Notes under the pieces: generated by a model
What the model was told of the DNA's origin: nothing
Seen by the model: only the letters and a program-made list of their open reading frames with translations
The model's database searches: none
Source: Rhipicephalus microplus
Lineage: Eukaryota > Arthropoda > Arachnida > Ixodida > Ixodidae
DNA: 64,000 nt
Direction: 5' to 3'
Assembly (NCBI RefSeq): GCF_043290135.1
Contig: NC_134705.1
Span: 95,063,239 to 95,127,238 of the forward strand
Made by a program: the position numbers and the translations under genes
Part shown: in pieces, positions 12,705 through 26,496 of the stretch
How the letters are laid out: every line of letters starts with the position of its first letter
How positions within the stretch are numbered: the stretch's first letter is position 1

Positions 12705-15162
12705 AGTGGCCTCCGGGTCTGTAGTGGCGCTCTTGTCTCCTCTGTGAAGGCCACGACTTCGTCGCCTCGAAGAGAACGTGGCATTCTTGTGTGGTCTCTT
12801 GTGTGTCGTAAACCATGAGCAGTACCTAAGCTGCTGGGGTATCCAGGATTGTAGGAAGGTTCCATACTCGCGATTGGGTTAAGCCTTTTTGTGAGTGGCC
12901 AGCTGAAGTTCAAGGCTACATCCCTTACTGTCGCAGGGAGGGGGCCTACTCTTACGCTTGGTGGTTACCGTAGCATATATAGAGTGTAGAGGAGGCTCGA
13001 GGGAGCCAAACACAACCGGGGCCGAGAAAACGAGAAGGCCGGCGTGACAAACCTTCCGCGTAAGTGGGCTTCCGCGACGTCGTCAAAGAGTGCGATTGCG
13101 TGTCCGACATAACACTATGCACTTCCTAGCACCATTCTGCACGTCGCTCTATTGGCTTCCATGGAAGAAAGAGCGGCCGCTGCTACGGTGGGTGGATGAG
13201 CACTCTTTGGCGTGTTTGACCACGGTAGACACTACTCTACACGTCGATGACTGCGTGCAACACGTTCAAGTGCTCCCAGTAGAACGGGGTGATCAGATTG
13301 ATTAGGTTGTCACATGATAGGCGTGATATAGCGTAATAACTTTATGTCCAGCTATGCAGCTTCAAGGGCGACTTGAGTGCATCCTTCTCGCAGTGCCAAA
13401 GTTGTCCTTTCAAGTGTATATACGCAGAAGTTAGCGTGATGTGAAAGGGAAAAAATAATCAGAATAGCAAGATGACAAAAAACACTTGCTTTTTTGCGTA
13501 GCAAGTTAGTAGGTTTTAAGTTTAAAAAGTTTTTACTTTAAAACTGGTACTTTTTGAAAGCGGTGTAGAGGAACTTGCTTTAGTGTCAAATGTAAGTGAG
13601 GCTGCGGTGGGCTGGTTCACAGCCTCGATGTGAAGTGAGTGCAGTGATCGCTGTAACAGCAATGGAGCTGAATCAGGTGGGGTTAGCCTGACACACAAAG
13701 CCGATACTTGTTCCGCCCGAGTCAACTATAAATTGATTGCATCATTGTGGCACCAGTTGTTGATCTTTACAGTGTCTCGCAGCCGTATATAAGGAAGATT
13801 GTCTAAATTTAGGCACTAAGCTTTGGGTGGCGTGCAGTCTAGGATAATTTCATTCATGAATGAACGCAATAGAGGAAAAAAGCGTAGTCTCTGAACGCCG
13901 GTGGTTTTTTAGGAACGTGTAACACCCAATGAATCGAATCCACAACATCGTTCAAGCCGGAAATAGCCACACTAGTTGTCAAAGCGTGTGTAGAGAAGCA
14001 GAAGGTGCCGATGAGAATCTTGTGAACCACCTGTTCATCCGGAAGCACTTGAAATGATTACCGAGTCACGCTTACGAGATCATTGACTGTTTGGTCACGT
14101 CACATGAAGACCTTCCTTTTTTTAATGTCGGCGTCCCTTCGTGTTTTTCTAGCCATCAAAGCTGTCCTTTTTGCCGCGAATATTTCGCAAGAACGTGAAA
14201 CAGAGGGAAAGAGAGGAGAAACGTTTCTTTGAAGAGAGAATCGGCCGATCCAACAAGTTGCATCGGCAACGTGTTTTTCGACTCCCTAAACACTCGTTCG
14301 TGCGTGCCGATTTCATTACGTCTGTATATAGTCAATAGAGCACATTGGCTCGTCACCATTGTGCAAAGTATCGCGAGATTGTAATAACAGGCCTCACGAC
14401 GTGCGCCATTCGAGAGGGTGTTCTTAAGCTTAGGTGTGCGAGCCGCACCCTTGAGTCTCTCTGTTAATCCTTTGCTTACTGCGCAGGTATCGAGCCATCC
14501 TCGAGCATGTTTGCACCTTTTTGAATTTTTCGCTCTCCGCAAATGCTGTAGCTTACCCGAAGACGGGCACTGTTGTGAAAACCTTGATCAGAGTTGCTTA
14601 TTGCGTCCGACGTGGCGGCCCCTGGGATGGTAGCGGAGTGCAACGAGTGCGTTCATTGGATCAGTCGCAATGTCTCACTAAGCGTTCTTCGCCCGTCGCG
14701 GTTGTTGAGCTTAGCTTCATGCTGCGTCGGAGAGTTCATGCTCAGATTGGTCCGGAGAACGACGAACCGCTTAAGTGGCGATCCCCCCGAAATTGCGTGC
14801 TTTTTAGTCATTCAAAAACACATAAATACTCTCAATGCTCCAATTTGAATGTCCGTTCAGACGCCATTTGTACAAACGTAGATAATTCCCAATATTCTAA
14901 TGGCACACCTCCCTGATGTGCCATTAGAATAAGGTGAAGCGTTATAGCTTCTTTTACAAAACCTTGTTTTATAATTTGTTTTTAGACCGTGATCAGTCGC
15001 AGTCAACCATAAATATTTCTACCATACTGCTTCCTCTGGCAGTTACTGGTAATAATTTTGCTTATTTGTACGTAAGCGTGACAGCTTACAGCAGAAAAAC
15101 CAGCTTATTTATTTTAGTACGGTATGTTTTGTGCAACCATAGAGCTCCCTAAAGAAACTGAT
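12705..15162. other. Receptor 3' flank, no gene recognised
   Basis: This probably begins with the receptor 3' UTR, but I find no convincing AATAAA near the stop, so its end is undefined. Short open frames on both strands have no recognisable domain. The only notable structure is a perfect inverted repeat at 14893-14931. Confidence 0.5.
14893..14931. repeat. Perfect 15-bp inverted repeat with 9-nt loop
   Basis: TATTCTAATGGCACA at 14893-14907 is exactly the reverse complement of TGTGCCATTAGAATA at 14917-14931, with a 9-base spacer. No T-run or coding context explains it. It could be a short hairpin RNA or, more likely, a mutational fold-back. Confidence 0.85.
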
Positions 15163-15538
15163 GGGGGCTCTGGTGCTGCGATTTTTCAGCGACCATAAGA
15201 TTGATGGGTAGTACACGGATTCGCCTAGTCTTCGTATTCGCGGGTGGCGAATCGCAAGTGTGGCTTCGTTTGTTTGGTTTGAAAAAAGAAAAAACTAAGC
15301 CTTTTGAATTTCGTGACCAGATTTGAAATCGTAAGCCTAAACGGATATGGCGGTGAAGCGCAACCACGGAACATTTGCGAAATTTTGTTTCGTGCCAAAG
15401 CAGCTCCAAGCCATGCGAACTCGAACGGAGTCAGAAGTACGAAGATTAGATAAATCCTTATACTGCCCATCATTCCCATGCTCGCTGAAGCGCCATACGT
15501 TGCTGCTATCGTAAGCAATAGCACCAGGGTTCCCTCTA
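15163..15538 (+). mobile_element. MITE with long terminal inverted repeats, copy 1
   Basis: Aligns with 34561-34952 over its length. One end reads GGGGCTCTGGTGCTG and then ATTGATGGGTAGTACACGG. The other end has TACTGCCCATCATT and then GCACCAGGGTTCCCTCTA, the inverted equivalent. The middle shares CCTTTTGAATTTCGTGACC, TAAGCCTAAA, GTGAAGCGCAACCAC and GCAGCTCCAAGCC. No transposase is encoded. The exact target duplication is not clear. Confidence 0.7.
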
Positions 15539-18500
15539 GCGGATATTTAGAAAACTCCATGCGTGCAGCGCTGTGCCAAACAGTTTCATTTACTTGTTTG
15601 ACAATATGTTGCCTTGAGGTTCTCCATCTCGGTGCATTGTTGCGCAACAGAGTAGAACTGTTCCTCTTTGATGACAAGCGTGGACTCATTGTACCAAAGA
15701 AGCTGTTTTGAATACGCTGCTCGTTCCACACCGCATCCGTCGGGAAATTCTGTCGTCGAACCTTGCACACGTTGTACATATGCGAAATATACTCATCGTG
15801 TAATTTCTTATATTGTCGTTGAACGAAACACCCACCCTCCACGATATCTTTCTGTTTTGTCTCCCTCAAACTTGGCCGCAGCCGTTAGTCACCTAATCTT
15901 GGCTCAAACTTTTTTCTCCACTCCACAGTGCGATACTCGTCCAGAGCTTGTATACGCCTTGCCCAGAAACCCGTAGGAAAGAGTACGTGTGTGTCGTTGT
16001 GCTTACCAAATCTGTCGCCTCCCCCTAAACGCGTGACGTTCTCTCATTCTTAAATTATTTCAGAGTTACACACTTATGGTTAACCACATGTACTCACGTT
16101 CGAGCACGCAGTCGTTCTCACTGACTGCCATGTCACCGATCGTCATATTCGCCGTGCGGTTGAGACCATCTGATGAGCCCGGCTACCCGCTTGGCACAGA
16201 CGTGTGGCACAGACGTGTGGCTTATGACATGATACGCAGCTTAAAACCAGAAGCAGTTGGAAAAAAATGTGATGATTTTTACTGTTGCTGGATAGTCTTG
16301 GCTATATGATTTTTTACGGTGTTAAAAAGATGAAAAATCACTTTGGTCTTGAGCTTACCCTAAAACACTGCATCTAGAGCACGAGAACTCAAGGTAAAGA
16401 AAAATGGCGTGGCGAAGATGCCTCGACTGCTCTTTTTTCGACCCTGCGTTTACTTTTTCTCTAAGCGCCTTTTCATGTCAACAGATGCTTCCAGTTTGCT
16501 CTACACATATGTTCATATGCTCCTTCTTGACACATGAAGATGAAAATACAGCAGTAAGGCCTGCTTTCTAAATGATAGCCAAGGTAAGTTTCTTGACAAA
16601 ATTATTTCTATTGAGCTATCATATTAAGCCGCCAGATCTTGACAGGTAGACTATAGCAATGCAAAAACGCGTCTGTGTTAGGAATGCAGCAAGTTAGAAA
16701 AAATTTGCCTTGGATGGAAGATTAATGGATCATTCAAAAAGCTTCATAAAGTAGCACCCGCAAAGAAACGGAATATTGCACTGAAGAACCAGCATACATC
16801 AAATTCACATCGTTGAGTTTTAAGAAACAGTTTCTAAGTCATAATATCTTACCGTTCATAGCTTTCGCGAAATATGAGAAGAACGAACGCGCTTCTTACG
16901 ATCTGCGAGGAAAGCTAGGTGTCTAATAACTGAGCACAAAAGCGCGGATCATGCTGCTGGGGCACCCAGGAGGCTCAAGAGCGCACGGCGAACGATGGCT
17001 CGCGGACTTGCACGCAACTTATTTGCACTGACAAAGCTAGATATGAAAGCCACAACGTCACGCACACAACGGAAAATTACATACTCACACTCTACTCTCT
17101 TTCTTTGTTTCCTGAAACAATGACGCAGACCACTGTCGCCGACAGGTGTCAGCGAGCGCGCTACACACAAGCCACCTCGGTGAAGAAGGCCACCGCAATT
17201 CTCTGACGAGCGGAATTTACGTCGCAATATTGCTCTTCTATTATATTTCTCAGTGTACACGATGAATTATATTTAGCGTGCTAATTCAAGAAACGAAAGG
17301 CAGAGAAATTCCTCAATGGCAGTAAAACCTGGCCACAAGACAAATCTGGAAATTGAAACAAGTAATCAAATATTTTGCTCCTAATATAACTTGTATGCCA
17401 AAAAAAAAAGAGCTCTCCTGAAAACATAAACAGGGGAGAAGGGAAAGGCAGGGGTTTTAACAAGTCTAGAGCGACTGGTATGCTACACTCTCCTCTCCAT
17501 TCCTGTCTTCATCTTTCAAAATCCCCCAAAAGTGGCTATGGAGGCCTATTGGCATACCCGCAATACTGTTGTGACTCCTGGATACCTAAATATTTTGGAC
17601 ATCACAAAGGTTATTCGTGTAACCCAGGAGATATCTGAAATTGAAATATCCTTTAGTATATCCGCATTTCTAAGGAGACATCCCGAAAAAAGCTCTTGGA
17701 GAGTATCGAAAAAGCAACAGTGAGTAGTGCGTGAAGTAGTGCATAAATCATTCATGGTTTCTAGTGCTGTCATTAAAAAACTCCTCCATTGGTCTCCTTC
17801 GACAACAAGTCATACAGGGAATGCTGCCGACGGAATGCACAGAACGAATGTCGGGCTATTCATAATTTCATTATCAGAATGGCAGTGAGTTTCGTTTGAT
17901 GTAGCCCGAAAAAGTGGTGCTTGAAACCCTAAAAAAACGCTACTGACGGGACCCCTGCAGAGACAAAGTTGCGCAAAAGATCGAGTCCACTTGCCAGTTC
18001 AGTTGCCAGTCTCATCGCAATTGACGCAAAAATGAAGGACTACAAGTCAAGTCTCCGATGAGGAACCTTTCGTTTTAAGCGATAACCAATGTCTTGGGCT
18101 GTCTTCAAAATTGTAGTGCAGCACTGTGGCGTTTACTAACCAGTAGGTGGCTTTTTTATAGAGCACAAAACACTAGTGCAGTTGTATACAGGCGTGGCGT
18201 GGTGGCAGGCCGGTGCGGGAAGCACACAACTAGAACAACAGAGCATCGAGAATGTGCAAATTACGTGTAAATTTTTGCCTCTCCCTTTCCTGTTCCATCC
18301 TCTCCCGCTGTCGCTACGTCTTTAGATTCCATCACCACACAGGCCTCGCGTTTAGATTTTCTTCATTTCTTTAGGATTCATTAGCAGCATCGTGTTCCTA
18401 ATTCTTGGTACTGTTGGCCACCCTGAGCACATCATCAAATGAGGCGTTCCTTCTGACAAGGACAGTTAACTTCACCTACGGCAGATAACGTCTGCGGAAA

Positions 18501-21500
18501 CTGCTTTGTGACTTGCAATTTGGCGTTTGAGATCTTTAAAAGTGTTTGTGAAGCTCCTGCCAAATACGGCTTACGCTAGGCAACTGAAATTATCAGATCT
18601 CTTATACTCGTTCGGATTATTGGGCTTCACAATTAGGAAAACCACACGGTTTCGGGTGAAGTCAAATAACGTTAGCAATCAACCGTGTGTGGGTTCGCAT
18701 CCCAGAAGTTTCTTCGATTTTTATGCAAGGACACCAAATGTGTGTTCAAGATCCGCATACGCTTTTAACGTCGAGTGATGCACAATGGGTTTAGGTCTAT
18801 ACTTTTGCTGTCTCCGATTGTTCCAAGTCTAAGTTCTCTACGAATTCCTAAATTATTGTAGTAGCTACCTACGGCTGCACCTTCAGGAGGCTTGCCAAAA
18901 TTGGCGCACTGCTTCCCCTGCTTCTCGCATCAATAATTTTCCGTGTGTTCCGTTTGATGTCAGCTGTTCACTAAACTCCAGCTCCTCCATTTGCGTTTAT
19001 ATAGGCTGTAACAGTGAGCGATGTGCTTTAGGGTAAGTGATGTCCTTATTTATATACTGAGGGGAAAAAAGACGGTATTCGCAACACGTATAACACAGCG
19101 TTGCGCACGACTCTTTAGCGAGATGTGTAGTCGTAACAATAGGTGTACGAGTGCCAGTGTTTTACCTTCAAAACAAAAAATCACCTCTCCGCGCCAACTG
19201 TGCTCGTGGTGATTGAAACACTCAAGCAGATCACAAGTGCATGTTTTTTTAAACTGTCTCTCTGTACCTGACTGTGTAGCAAATATACTAAATATATAAA
19301 TATAATATATATATAAATATATATCGTCGTCGAGATTCCACTTCGATGAGGCATGCACATCACACATACAAGATTGTGCAAGCTACCTTTGTACAATATG
19401 CGTGGTGAAAAAAAAAAGTTTGCAGATTGAAATACCTGTTCGTTCGTTTTGTTGGCAACTACGTGTGTGTTAATATTGTGTGCACCTGCACGAGCTACTT
19501 TTTCTGCATCTACCGGTGAGATTTAAGGGAAAGAAGTTGACAGGGTGCAGTCGTACAAGGAATGGCATTGATTCCACTGTACGCTACCAACTTTTTGCGC
19601 CTAACGAAATCTAAAGGAGCTCGTATAACTAGCCCAGAAAGACATTAGAAGGACATTTTTCGTTCGAACAAGATTTCGGCAACGAGTCTGCTGAATTCCC
19701 TGAGATATAACGCGAAATTGAAGTGCTACATGTCGCAGAAAGTGTTAGCGTTGTCCTGTAAGCTTTCTCCTTGTTAGCCTAATTGGTGAAGCGAACAACA
19801 CAAAGAAATGATAAACTGATATTGTTTGCACTTCTAAATCGGTCACTTTCAGCTGATAAATTTGGCATATAGTGCATAACTTCGAACCATTAGCTCGTTT
19901 ATACTTATAGAGTCGTTAAAATATCACACATTTCCAGGATTCTGCACCAAGTGTGTTGGAAACTACGGTAAACTAGACTGGCTGTTACGCCTAGAGCTCT
20001 TTTTTTTTACCTGGACTAAACCAATAAGCACCCAAGAGTCATTCAAGCTGGTTAGATAGAGCCCCTTGTGAAAAAAGGTAAATGTTTATTCTGGGCATTA
20101 TAGGGTGGTACAAACGCGATGAACAGACGCAAGCCAAGAGTCACACCCATGGAAGTAACGTGTCCACACATCTAATAGTAATACGTGAAGATCTGCTTGC
20201 CAAAGCCATGTTATCAGTATGAGGCGTGGCGTAGTGGAAGGTTTCCAAACTTTAGTCCACATGGCGTCTTTTAACCGGCCCTGCATTGTCCGAGTACATG
20301 GACCTGTATCATTTGGCCTCTATCAAAAAAGCGACTGCAGTGTTTTCCCCCCTCCTGTTTCCATCGCGCACGTGGTGGGCTGCAACCTGACAGAATTTCT
20401 GACCCCTTAAGAAAGGTACGCGATGTACGTGCGCACTCGTTCGCTTCGTTGTCGTTTCGTCCAGCACAGGTACCCGTTCCCTTCTACACCATGACTGCAC
20501 GACACGTCTTTGAAAGATTTTTCAGCGCTGAATATTGTTTTACTGGGCAGGACACGCGGGAAAGTCAAATGCACAACGTTCGCCTATTCCGGAAGCCTGA
20601 CTGCTGCGCTGTGACCTCTATGTATGTTCGTCGTCTCTTCATCACTTCATTGACGCGGACAAACGATGTACGAAGTGCTTTTTAGGCAAGTTCTGGACAA
20701 AAGCGTCACTCGAGCGTTGAGGTGTTTTCTTCTTCGTGGATTGTAGCTTCCACTCACGGCGAAACTTGGACACGGGAAGCCTTTTTCCATTTGAACGTTT
20801 GAATATTATTCATGGCGCAAGCTTTCAAGCGCTACGAACGCAGGAATTCAAAAAAAAATATTAACGTAGCTCTGAATGCAGAAGCTGTCTTACGGAGATA
20901 TAAATGGTCTACGACGAAGAAAGACATCGTCGTTCTTTAGGTACTCACTTTTATGTGGCGGTGTCACTCTTCGAATGAAAAAAAATTATGCATGAAAATA
21001 ACACAGTTAAAAGAAAACCAGTGCAGTACACTGAAAATTCGCGGAAATTTGACTAATCTCTCGTTTCGTGAGATACCTGAACACGTAACTATGGCACTCA
21101 TATATATGAACTGTACGCTAACGATATGCCGCGTTTTGAGGGCGATTTAAAATTCGTTTCTGTTATTTGATAAATTTACAGCTGGCTTATTCAACCAGAT
21201 ATTATTCATCCGAATGGCGCGACAAGTGTAGCTTCTTCCAAGCAAAATTTGTCCAGTCACGGGAGTTCTCAACGTCGTCATGAGGTAACAAATCAGCGGC
21301 ATCACTTTATAGCCCCCTGACATGCCTGTCATCAGAACTGATGGGCGAACGCCATGTAGTCAAACCATATTTGCTGCCCTTTGGAGGCACGCTGTTATGA
21401 CTCTCGCGCTCCTGCCTTATATGTGCGAGCCCTCTTCACGGATATTCCTAGAGTTGCGGAGTTGAGTGTGTCGAGGCATGTCATGCAGTGAGATAAGACA

Positions 21501-24500
21501 AGCCCTTACCTATGTTATGAATTGACATTAGCTGTGGCTCGGCGTGTTTGTGCGAAGTCATAGTCGCAAAAAACTCTGCAAAATTATCTTACGACTAAAT
21601 TCCTCAGTGTAGTTGCAATATTCTTTTATTCCTGTTACCCTGTAGCCTGAAGAACTTCTATGATACACACTTCCCGTTCTGAATACCACATCTTCACGTT
21701 AGCAACAAAAAAAAAAAATACCGTGAACAGGATTCAGTTATCTCGCTTGTAATCCAATTATTGTTGATCTGAATTCACCAACAGTTGTACAAGAAGTCTT
21801 CGCTGCGAATCTCGGATTGTGCGCACCAGATGTTATGTCAGTCTACACCGTAGAAATTTAAAAAAAACGTCTCCCTGCACTTGACGCAGGAAAGAGCAAT
21901 CGATAACTTAGTCGATGCACACGGTATTTCTTTAAACATAAACTTTACCGACTTTGTGTGTTTTCAAACGCGCGAATGGCGTTCGTTAAGAAGTTTGAAG
22001 CGTGTGCACGAGCCACACTTCAGAAGGCGACCATGCCCAAAGAGAGAAAAAAAAAAGAGACATGTGGTAGCTCTATCTGCCTGTCATCCCGGTGTGTAGT
22101 TATCCATATTTACGTTTACTGACCCCACCTCGCCTTTCTTGTGCACCAACCCTTTGATTAGGTGCACCGCCAACCTACGCAGCGTGTGAAAGATCCTCTC
22201 CTTGACGCTGTTCTTGTTCATATTCGTGTATGGTTTTTAAGGATCTTACGTAATATTCTGAAACTATTAGGTGAAACTGTGATTCCTTACAATGTCTGCG
22301 CTTCTCAACTTTTGCTGCCGCAAAAAACCGAAGAAAAAAACAAAAACAAAAAACAGACAGTTTTGCGAATGCCTCACGTGCGTTGAAGGTGTTCTCTGCC
22401 TCACGGATCATTGACTACTGTTTGGTGTTTTTTTCTTAATCTGCTCGGGCACATTTTTTGGCAATTTGGTAGAAAGGAGGCAAATTTTTTTAGTACAAAT
22501 TACATTGGTTCATTACACAAAGCTATTGTCAAAAACGTTACTGGATCACATTTTTCTACCTGTGGCTTTCAGTTTATCCGCTTTTCGAGCTTCTGTTTAT
22601 TGCATCATTACTGAGCAGATTTAGTGAATCTTGAGTGTGTCTTTGACATCACGATAAAAGAATTATAAGTAGAACACCTGGGTTGAGGTTTTTCATATGG
22701 GTAGGACTTGGGTGTTTTGGTAGCCCTAAATTTATATCTTACAAAAAGAACTGTTTTTGGCTGACCTTTTGGCGACTGGAAACAGTTTAAATCATTATGA
22801 ACTATCGCTGTAATAAAAAATTTGCATTTAGGTTTGCAGGAGTTGAGCGTGCGACCGAAATATATAAGATAAAAGCACACTAACGTTATCACAGTTGGTA
22901 AAGGTTTGGCATTGTGAGTTTTCTGTGGCCTACTCTTCAAAACCAAGTGTACTCTGAAAAAAAAAATAAGCTGTCTCTCACGCCCTCCTTGTCTCACGCT
23001 ATTTCATGCTTGCATATTGCTAACTGGGTTGTCAGATGATAAGCATGCGTCAGCGATGCCTTAGCGTTGCGCTCGTTATCTTAGTTTAAAACGCATTTAC
23101 AGACAAAAAGAAACAGAGCTAAAAACGGGGAGGTGAAACAATGACAGATAAGGGCTGTCACTCATTCAACATCACGTGTCCAGTGCTGTTTCGTCTTCAT
23201 CATGTACCGAACAGCCCCAGTTGAACGCACTCCTGGAGGGGATTGCATTTAGGGAATCCAGATCTCCAACAATCCTTTATTTCGTGCGGGTGACAGAGTC
23301 CACCGTTTCCCTTTTATATACCAAAATGTTCTCCAACGACAATGGCTCCTAGGTCCCCGAAGTGTTGCACGAATTGTTGCACTAAATGCGTGATACTACA
23401 GTCGACTGTGCCACGTACACTATCCAAATTTCGTCTTCACCAAGCGACCAATATCGTCACAGCATACTGTCCGGCACTGCGCCACCTACACATGCTATGG
23501 CGCAAGCATAGGTTAACACCGGTACCAAGCAGTGCTATTCATACACTATGCACTCTGTCAGCAGTCCGCTTTACTCTCTTAGATGAGACGGGTCGATACC
23601 CGCTACCATGTTGTTCAGTTGCGTTTACGCATCTGAACAAGGAAGGCACTATAGTAATTGACGGCACCATTTGGATGTTGTTCTCACGAATGTCGCGATA
23701 AGCTCCACTGCTCTCTTTCTTCTTGAAAACCTCCCACTCGGAGTGAATCGCTCTTGTCTGCAATCTCGTACAGCTTCACTTTTCCGTGACCCGACCACGT
23801 GTATTCTGTTACTCGAAAGAGAAGCGAGACAGGCAGCGACGTGCTTTTACGGTGCGATCGCGGTGTACATCAGAGCGAATGCGGTGCTTCAAACGAATGC
23901 GGCAAAGATGTGCTGCTTCCATAGAGTACAGCGAAATGTATGGGATTTGACGTTTGTTTCTTCAGTAGATGTGTGCTTGAAAAGTGTCGCCTGTTAGGGA
24001 ACGATTTAAAGAAAGAAAACATTTTTTGACAGTGACGCGTTATATCTAGTCTTCTTTGTCGTTGATGTTGTTGTTGGTACTGTTTCAGTGCGCTTCTGCG
24101 TTTCTTTCATATTGCCGTAGATAAGTCATTAACGCTGCTTTGCGACGACACCTACCGGCGTGGTGAGCAGTTGCCGTATGCCTACCTGTACGTGGCGTTC
24201 GGCGCTTTTTGCATCCCTGTTGGAGATAGACCCAATTGCGCACGTGTGCCAAATGACGATGACAAGGCCTGTGGGCAGGCTTTTTGCCTGCACGCATGCA
24301 CCTGTAATCGTCAATGTGAATGTGTGTTTAAGTGTGTGTGAGTCTACATTGGCTATTTGTTTCTGACCCTGTCGCCACCAGAAACCTCTTCTCAGCCGAC
24401 TGCTGCCACTAGGTGTCGTTGCGCTGTTCAACACCACACCAGTGCGTTTTGTCAATAGTGAGTCGTGCGTTTTCAGTCACCCGTGGCCCCAATCGGTGTT

Positions 24501-26256
24501 TGTATTCCTTTTCCTTCGATCGAGTTCGGGGCCGAAGAGTGGAAGTGAAGCAAAACAGAAAGCGTATTGCTATTATTCCGGTTGAACAATAAAATGACGG
24601 CGTCCGTCTTTCTTCTTGTCGTTTCGTGTCTCCGTGTGTTCGCAAGTCGAGTGGCTTTTTTAGAAGTGCCCCGCATCGAGGGCTACTGCTAGCCTACACT
24701 TACACAAGAGCAAGCAGTCTTGAGAAAACAATGCTTGGACATAACTCGGGCCAAAGTAAGCCAACAGAGTTCCGCAGGGTGTTTGGAAGCAATAGTATTT
24801 GAGCTCTGCTTCAGACATTCGTGCTTCAGACGCCAGCTTCTTCTTGAGAAGCTGGGCAAGTTTTTGTAAAAAAGGTGGATCCTATTTTTCAGATTTTTTT
24901 ACGTCACCCACAAGAGCTCACTTTTCGTTTGCTTACAGAAGAATCAACCAAACGCCACTTCAGCTTTTAACAGCCTAATTGTTCAAGCTTGAGTTCCAGC
25001 TATGGATTGTGACCGCTAAAAATTCGTCGCAGCTTTCCACAGCCAAAAGGAAGCATAGAGTAGTCATGAGTAGTATAACATAGAGAGGGCTGAGAAAGAT
25101 AAGTGAGGGTAAGGAAAAGCAAGAAAGGAAGGAAAAGGACAGTGTACAGCGTACTGAAATTTTGTGTGGTACAAGAAAGAGTGGAAAAGGTAAGTCAAGT
25201 TGAGAAGGCGGAAAGTCAGAGCGAGGAGGAGAGAAAGAAGGTTGTAAGACGGCAAAAAATGGCATAGCTTTGTATATGACCGTTTAGCAAGAGGATGGGA
25301 GAGGGAAGTGAGGTTGTGTAGGAGGGGAAGGTTACCACCTCCACAAGTTCCTCATTCGGAACAGTAGTGCGTAGAAAACCGAATCTTTTTCTATTCCAAC
25401 TAGAAGTGAGAGAGCAAAATTTGTACATTTCTTGTATTTGTAGTAATTGGTGCACGTGAGCTGCTACAAATGCTTGAAATTGCAATAACGATGGGTAGCA
25501 AACACGATCAAATGAACTCGTCGACCTGCGCAATCAACTCGTTATTGGTTCCCTATATATTTCGCTGCTAGCTATGCACGGTAACGCAAAATCATGTCCT
25601 CCTAGATTGTGGTACAGAGAAGGCTGCTCTTAATAAAGTACAAGAGTGTTCACGTACACGATCAAATTGGTTTGACAGATTCTAGAGAGACCTCGACTTC
25701 CAGTTTCTCAAGCATGATAACGAAGGTTTTCCCGTTATGTAAATTGTCCTTTGGAATGTCGTCCATGCTCTTCGGCCTACAATGAATCTGGATTCGTACA
25801 TTGAACAAGGTTTTTGCTGTATGAAACACCAGCTGCTTCAACTTTGCCTCAAAGTTACAAAACCTGTACGTGCAGGTGATGCTTTCACATCACTTAGGAA
25901 AAAAATTAATATGCCTTGTGATATTCTAGAAACAGAAATTCCGTAATGCCATATTTACATGCGATGTCACAGCCTATTACTCTTATCATCACGCCCTATG
26001 TTCAATTAATGGTTATCAGATAACTTTGGCATTCTAGCATGTATGAATAAATCATACATATATGAACAGTAAGCACGCCTTCTGACGATGATGTAACACC
26101 ATGAAAACACAGCAAGTTTTTTTTTGCTTCTCTTTTTGCTAATCATTTGCTCTTTATTTCAGACCAAAGTTTGAGCTCGACACAGCCTAAACTACACCAA
26201 TAAAGACACATTCAGACAAGACCTGTACCTATTTTAAGCTAAGATGCTTCCCCAAC
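15539..26256. other. Long gene-poor stretch
   Basis: About 10.7 kb with no recognisable protein domain, RNA gene or named repeat. It is AT-rich with short open frames that look random. It contains a TA-rich microsatellite (about 19288-19324), several A- or T-runs, and an AATAAA at 24588-24593 followed by a G/T-rich stretch. That last feature could be an isolated polyadenylation site, but no gene can be assigned to it. Confidence 0.5.
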
Positions 26257-26496
26257 GGATTAAACATGGTTGGAGTATAGCGTCCCGAACCCACGATATG
26301 ACTATGAGAGACGCCTTAGTCGACGGCTCCAGAAATGTGAGCCACCTTGGGCTTTTTAACGTGCGACTAAATCTAAGCTCATGGGCCTGAAGCATTTTCG
26401 CCTCTATGTAAAATGCACCCGACGTGGCTGGGATTCGATCCCGTGACATGCCGGTCAGCAGCTGAGTGCCTTAGCCACTAGAGCACCATGGCGGGC
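26257..26496 (-). mobile_element. Ruka-like SINE, minus strand
   Basis: Near full length. The + strand runs from a degraded 3' end through GAGAGACGCC and TTTTTAACGTGCG to the tRNA-like head, whose B box on the minus strand reads GGGATCGAATCCCAG and whose A-box region lies near CACCATGGCGGGC. Divergence from the other copies is high, so it is an old insertion. A clean target duplication is not seen. Confidence 0.85.
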
